Shown in pieces: positions 62,126 to 64,000 of a stretch of DNA of 64,000 nucleotides. Below the pieces are notes generated by a model. The model ran no database searches. It saw only the letters and a program-made list of their open reading frames with translations, and was not told the DNA's origin. The translations under genes and the position numbers were made by a program. Each line of letters opens with the position of its first letter. Position 1 is the stretch's first letter. Source of the stretch: Kumtagia yinganensis (GTDB lineage Bacteria > Pseudomonadota > Alphaproteobacteria > Rhizobiales > Rhizobiaceae); NCBI RefSeq assembly GCF_040081985.1, contig NZ_JBEBMH010000005.1:124001-188000 (forward strand), given 5' to 3'.

Positions 62126-64000
62126 ATGGTGATGTTCAACAGAAGCAGCCTGATCCGGGTATCGCTGTCCGACGGTGGAAACCAGTTGTCGCTTGGCTCC
62201 TATTCGCAGGAAATTTCCGCCGATGGCCGCTTCATCGTCTTCACGTCGGACGGAAGCGATGTGGTGTCCGGCTTCGGACCGGGTTCCCACGTCTACATCC
62301 GCGATGTCGCGACTGGCCAGACATTCACCGCCTCCGGCTTGGGGCAGTCCGGCGGCAGCACCCAAGGGGTCATCTCCGACGATGGGCGCCACGTCGTCTA
62401 CCGCAGCGTCGCCCCGGATGTCGTGCCGGACGACACGAACGGCATGATCGACATCTTCGTCCGGGACTTGCAAGGCGGCAGCACACAGCGCATTTCGCTG
62501 ACCGGGCTGGGCGCGCAGACCGATGGCGACAGCTTTTCCCCGCAGATATCGGGGCAGGGCCGCTTCGTGGATTACCAGAGCAACGCCACCAATCTTTCCG
62601 CCGGCGATTCGAACAAGAACTCCGATATCTTCCGGACCGATCTTTTTACAGGAAGTGTGGAACGACTTTCGGTTTCATCCAGCGGAGCCCAAGGCGACGG
62701 CGCCTCCATCTCGCCGCAGGTCTCGGCGGATGGGCGCTTCGTCGCCTTTTCCAGTTCGTCGACCAATCTCGTCGCCGGTGACACGAACGGGTTCACTGAC
62801 GGCTTCGTCCGGGACACCGTGCTCGATACGACGACACGTATCACCGTCAGCAGTTCGGAGGCGCAGGCCAACGGCGAGAGCCTCGTCCATGCGGTCAGTG
62901 CCGATGGCAGATACATCGCCTTCACCAGCACTGCCACCAACCTTGTGTCCGGCGACACCAATGGCATGACGGATGCGTTCCTGCGCGATACCGTTGCCGG
63001 GACCACCATCCGGGTCAATCTGAGTTCGTCAGGGGCGCAGGCCACGGGCGCCGAGACCTCGCAGATGGACGTCTCTTCGGACGGCCGTTACGTTGTCTTC
63101 CAGACGCAGGCCGCAAATCTGGTCGAAAACGACACGAACGGCGTCCACGATATCTTCCTGCGCGACGTCCAGGCAGGCACGACGACGCGCCTGTCGATCG
63201 GCATGGGCGGCGCGGAAGCCAACCAGGCGTCGTTCGGCGCCAAGTTTTCCGCCGACGGCCGTTTCGTCGTGTTCCAGAGCCTGGCGACCAACCTGGTCGC
63301 CGGCGACACGAACAACCAGCAGGACACGTTCCGTATCTCCCTGTTCGCGACGCAATCCGCCGACTACCTGATCGGCTCGGACGGAAAGGACCAGATCGAA
63401 GGTCTCGGCGGCGCCGACTACATTGTCGGGGCAGGGGGCAACGATACACTGAACGGCGGCGCCGGCATGGACACCATGGTCGGCGGCGCCGGCGCGGATA
63501 CCTACTACGTCGACAATCTCGGCGACACCGTCGTGGAGGAGATCACCGGAGGAATCGACATCGTCGCTGCCAGTGCAAGCTATCGGCTCGGTGCGGCTGC
63601 AGCCGTTGAAAATCTGCGCACGACGAGTTCCAGCGGCACTTCCGCGCTCGAATTGACTGGCAACACGCTGACCCAGGAGATCATCGGAAATGCCGGCGCC
63701 AACGTGCTGCATGACGGCGGCGCCGGCACGCCCGATACGATGATCGGTCTCGGCGGCAACGACATCTACCGTGTCTACAACAGCGGCGACATCATCGTCG
63801 AAGGCGCCTCGCAGGGGACGAGTGACCGGGTTATGGCGGCCGTCGACTACAAGCTCGGCGCCGGGGTGCGTGTGGAGCTTCTCACCACCAACGGCTCAAC
63901 CAGCACGTCCACCATCGATTTGACCGGAAATGAGTTCGCCCAGGAGATCACCGGCAATGCCGGCGACAACCGCCTGGAAGGCCGCGAGGGCAACGACACT
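62126..64000 (+). CDS. Large RTX protein with seven-unit beta-propeller (3' end outside window)
   Basis: An open frame from ATG 62126 (GGAGG 11 bases upstream) to the window edge, 625 codons seen. Residues about 1-410 contain seven repeats of about 55-60 residues with the pattern 'SADGRFVxFxSxATNLVxGDTNGxxDxFxRD', typical of PD40/TolB-like beta-propeller blades. From about residue 412 RTX-type calcium-binding repeats begin ('GSDGKDQIEGLGGADYIVG', 'GGNDTLNGGAGMDTMVGGAGAD'), each block followed by 'YYVDNLGDTVVEE'-type segments. There is no N-terminal signal peptide, so type I secretion through a C-terminal signal is expected. The C-terminus and any transporter genes lie outside the window. Confidence 0.88.
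   Translation, partial: MVMFNRSSLIRVSLSDGGNQLSLGSYSQEISADGRFIVFTSDGSDVVSGFGPGSHVYIRDVATGQTFTASGLGQSGGSTQGVISDDGRHVVYRSVAPDVVPDDTNGMIDIFVRDLQGGSTQRISLTGLGAQTDGDSFSPQISGQGRFVDYQSNATNLSAGDSNKNSDIFRTDLFTGSVERLSVSSSGAQGDGASISPQVSADGRFVAFSSSSTNLVAGDTNGFTDGFVRDTVLDTTTRITVSSSEAQANGESLVHAVSADGRYIAFTSTATNLVSGDTNGMTDAFLRDTVAGTTIRVNLSSSGAQATGAETSQMDVSSDGRYVVFQTQAANLVENDTNGVHDIFLRDVQAGTTTRLSIGMGGAEANQASFGAKFSADGRFVVFQSLATNLVAGDTNNQQDTFRISLFATQSADYLIGSDGKDQIEGLGGADYIVGAGGNDTLNGGAGMDTMVGGAGADTYYVDNLGDTVVEEITGGIDIVAASASYRLGAAAAVENLRTTSSSGTSALELTGNTLTQEIIGNAGANVLHDGGAGTPDTMIGLGGNDIYRVYNSGDIIVEGASQGTSDRVMAAVDYKLGAGVRVELLTTNGSTSTSTIDLTGNEFAQEITGNAGDNRLEGREGNDT

Overview
The window is GC-rich chromosomal DNA of an alphaproteobacterium. 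It is most likely a member of the Hyphomicrobiales close to Mesorhizobium and other Phyllobacteriaceae. Support comes from the lysC-ptsP-prfA-prmC-DUF4167-clpB order, the NasT/NasS control of nitrate assimilation, the rhizobial GC-rich palindromic intergenic elements, and the tRNA-Arg(CCT) next to lysC. This assignment comes from gene content and style only, not from a database search.

1-11.2 kb (+ strand): a branched-chain-amino-acid-type ABC uptake operon. It holds a permease cut by the window edge, a second permease, a binding protein, one ATPase, and a second ATPase fused to a Tm-1-like/UPF0261 domain. It continues into a flotillin-family protein, two SRPBCC proteins and a quinone oxidoreductase. 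Each gap above about 150 bp holds a GC-rich inverted-repeat element (3169-3360, 6391-6508, 8844-9000). A fourth element (10011-10156) is read through in frame, joining the second SRPBCC protein to the oxidoreductase.

11.2-19.3 kb: a methyltransferase-like orphan, then a tightly overlapping minus-strand operon (DUF4129, DUF4350, MoxR ATPase, DUF58, SpoIIM-like, RDD) and a divergent membrane protein.

19.4-28.4 kb: nitrate assimilation, comprising NasT, NasS, a leader, a nitrate transporter, NirB, NirD and the assimilatory nitrate reductase. The leader contains a -24/-12 (sigma-54) promoter, two AxxGxx hexaloop hairpins of the ANTAR type and a terminator sharing bases with the second hairpin. 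The whole antitermination circuit can therefore be read from the sequence.

28.5-41.0 kb: a Tat-exported HAD hydrolase and a formylglycine-generating enzyme, a large SH3 protein with three internal repeats, an adenylate cyclase, and an OmpR-type two-component pair. The pair diverges from a PepSY protein and an ArnC-/LAB_N-/ArnT-like glycosyl-transfer module, with a tandem 11-mer operator between them.

41.08-50.96 kb: a 9.8-kb integrated element bounded by 55-bp direct repeats, the right one lying in tRNA-Arg(CCT). It carries a tyrosine integrase, a probable AbiJ-like abortive-infection gene with a previously hidden 43-codon membrane-peptide gene upstream, and a Rap1a/Tai-like protein between imperfect repeats. 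It also has phage-like genes (an XkdF-like protease and a possible terminase small subunit), an iterated-palindrome region that may be an origin, a primase/helicase and an AlpA-like regulator. The layout resembles a phage satellite or a stripped-down prophage.

51-64 kb: conserved chromosome (lysC, ptsP, prfA, prmC, DUF4167, clpB) interrupted by a Phd/PemK-like toxin-antitoxin pair. The window ends inside a large secreted protein with a seven-unit beta-propeller followed by RTX calcium-binding repeats.
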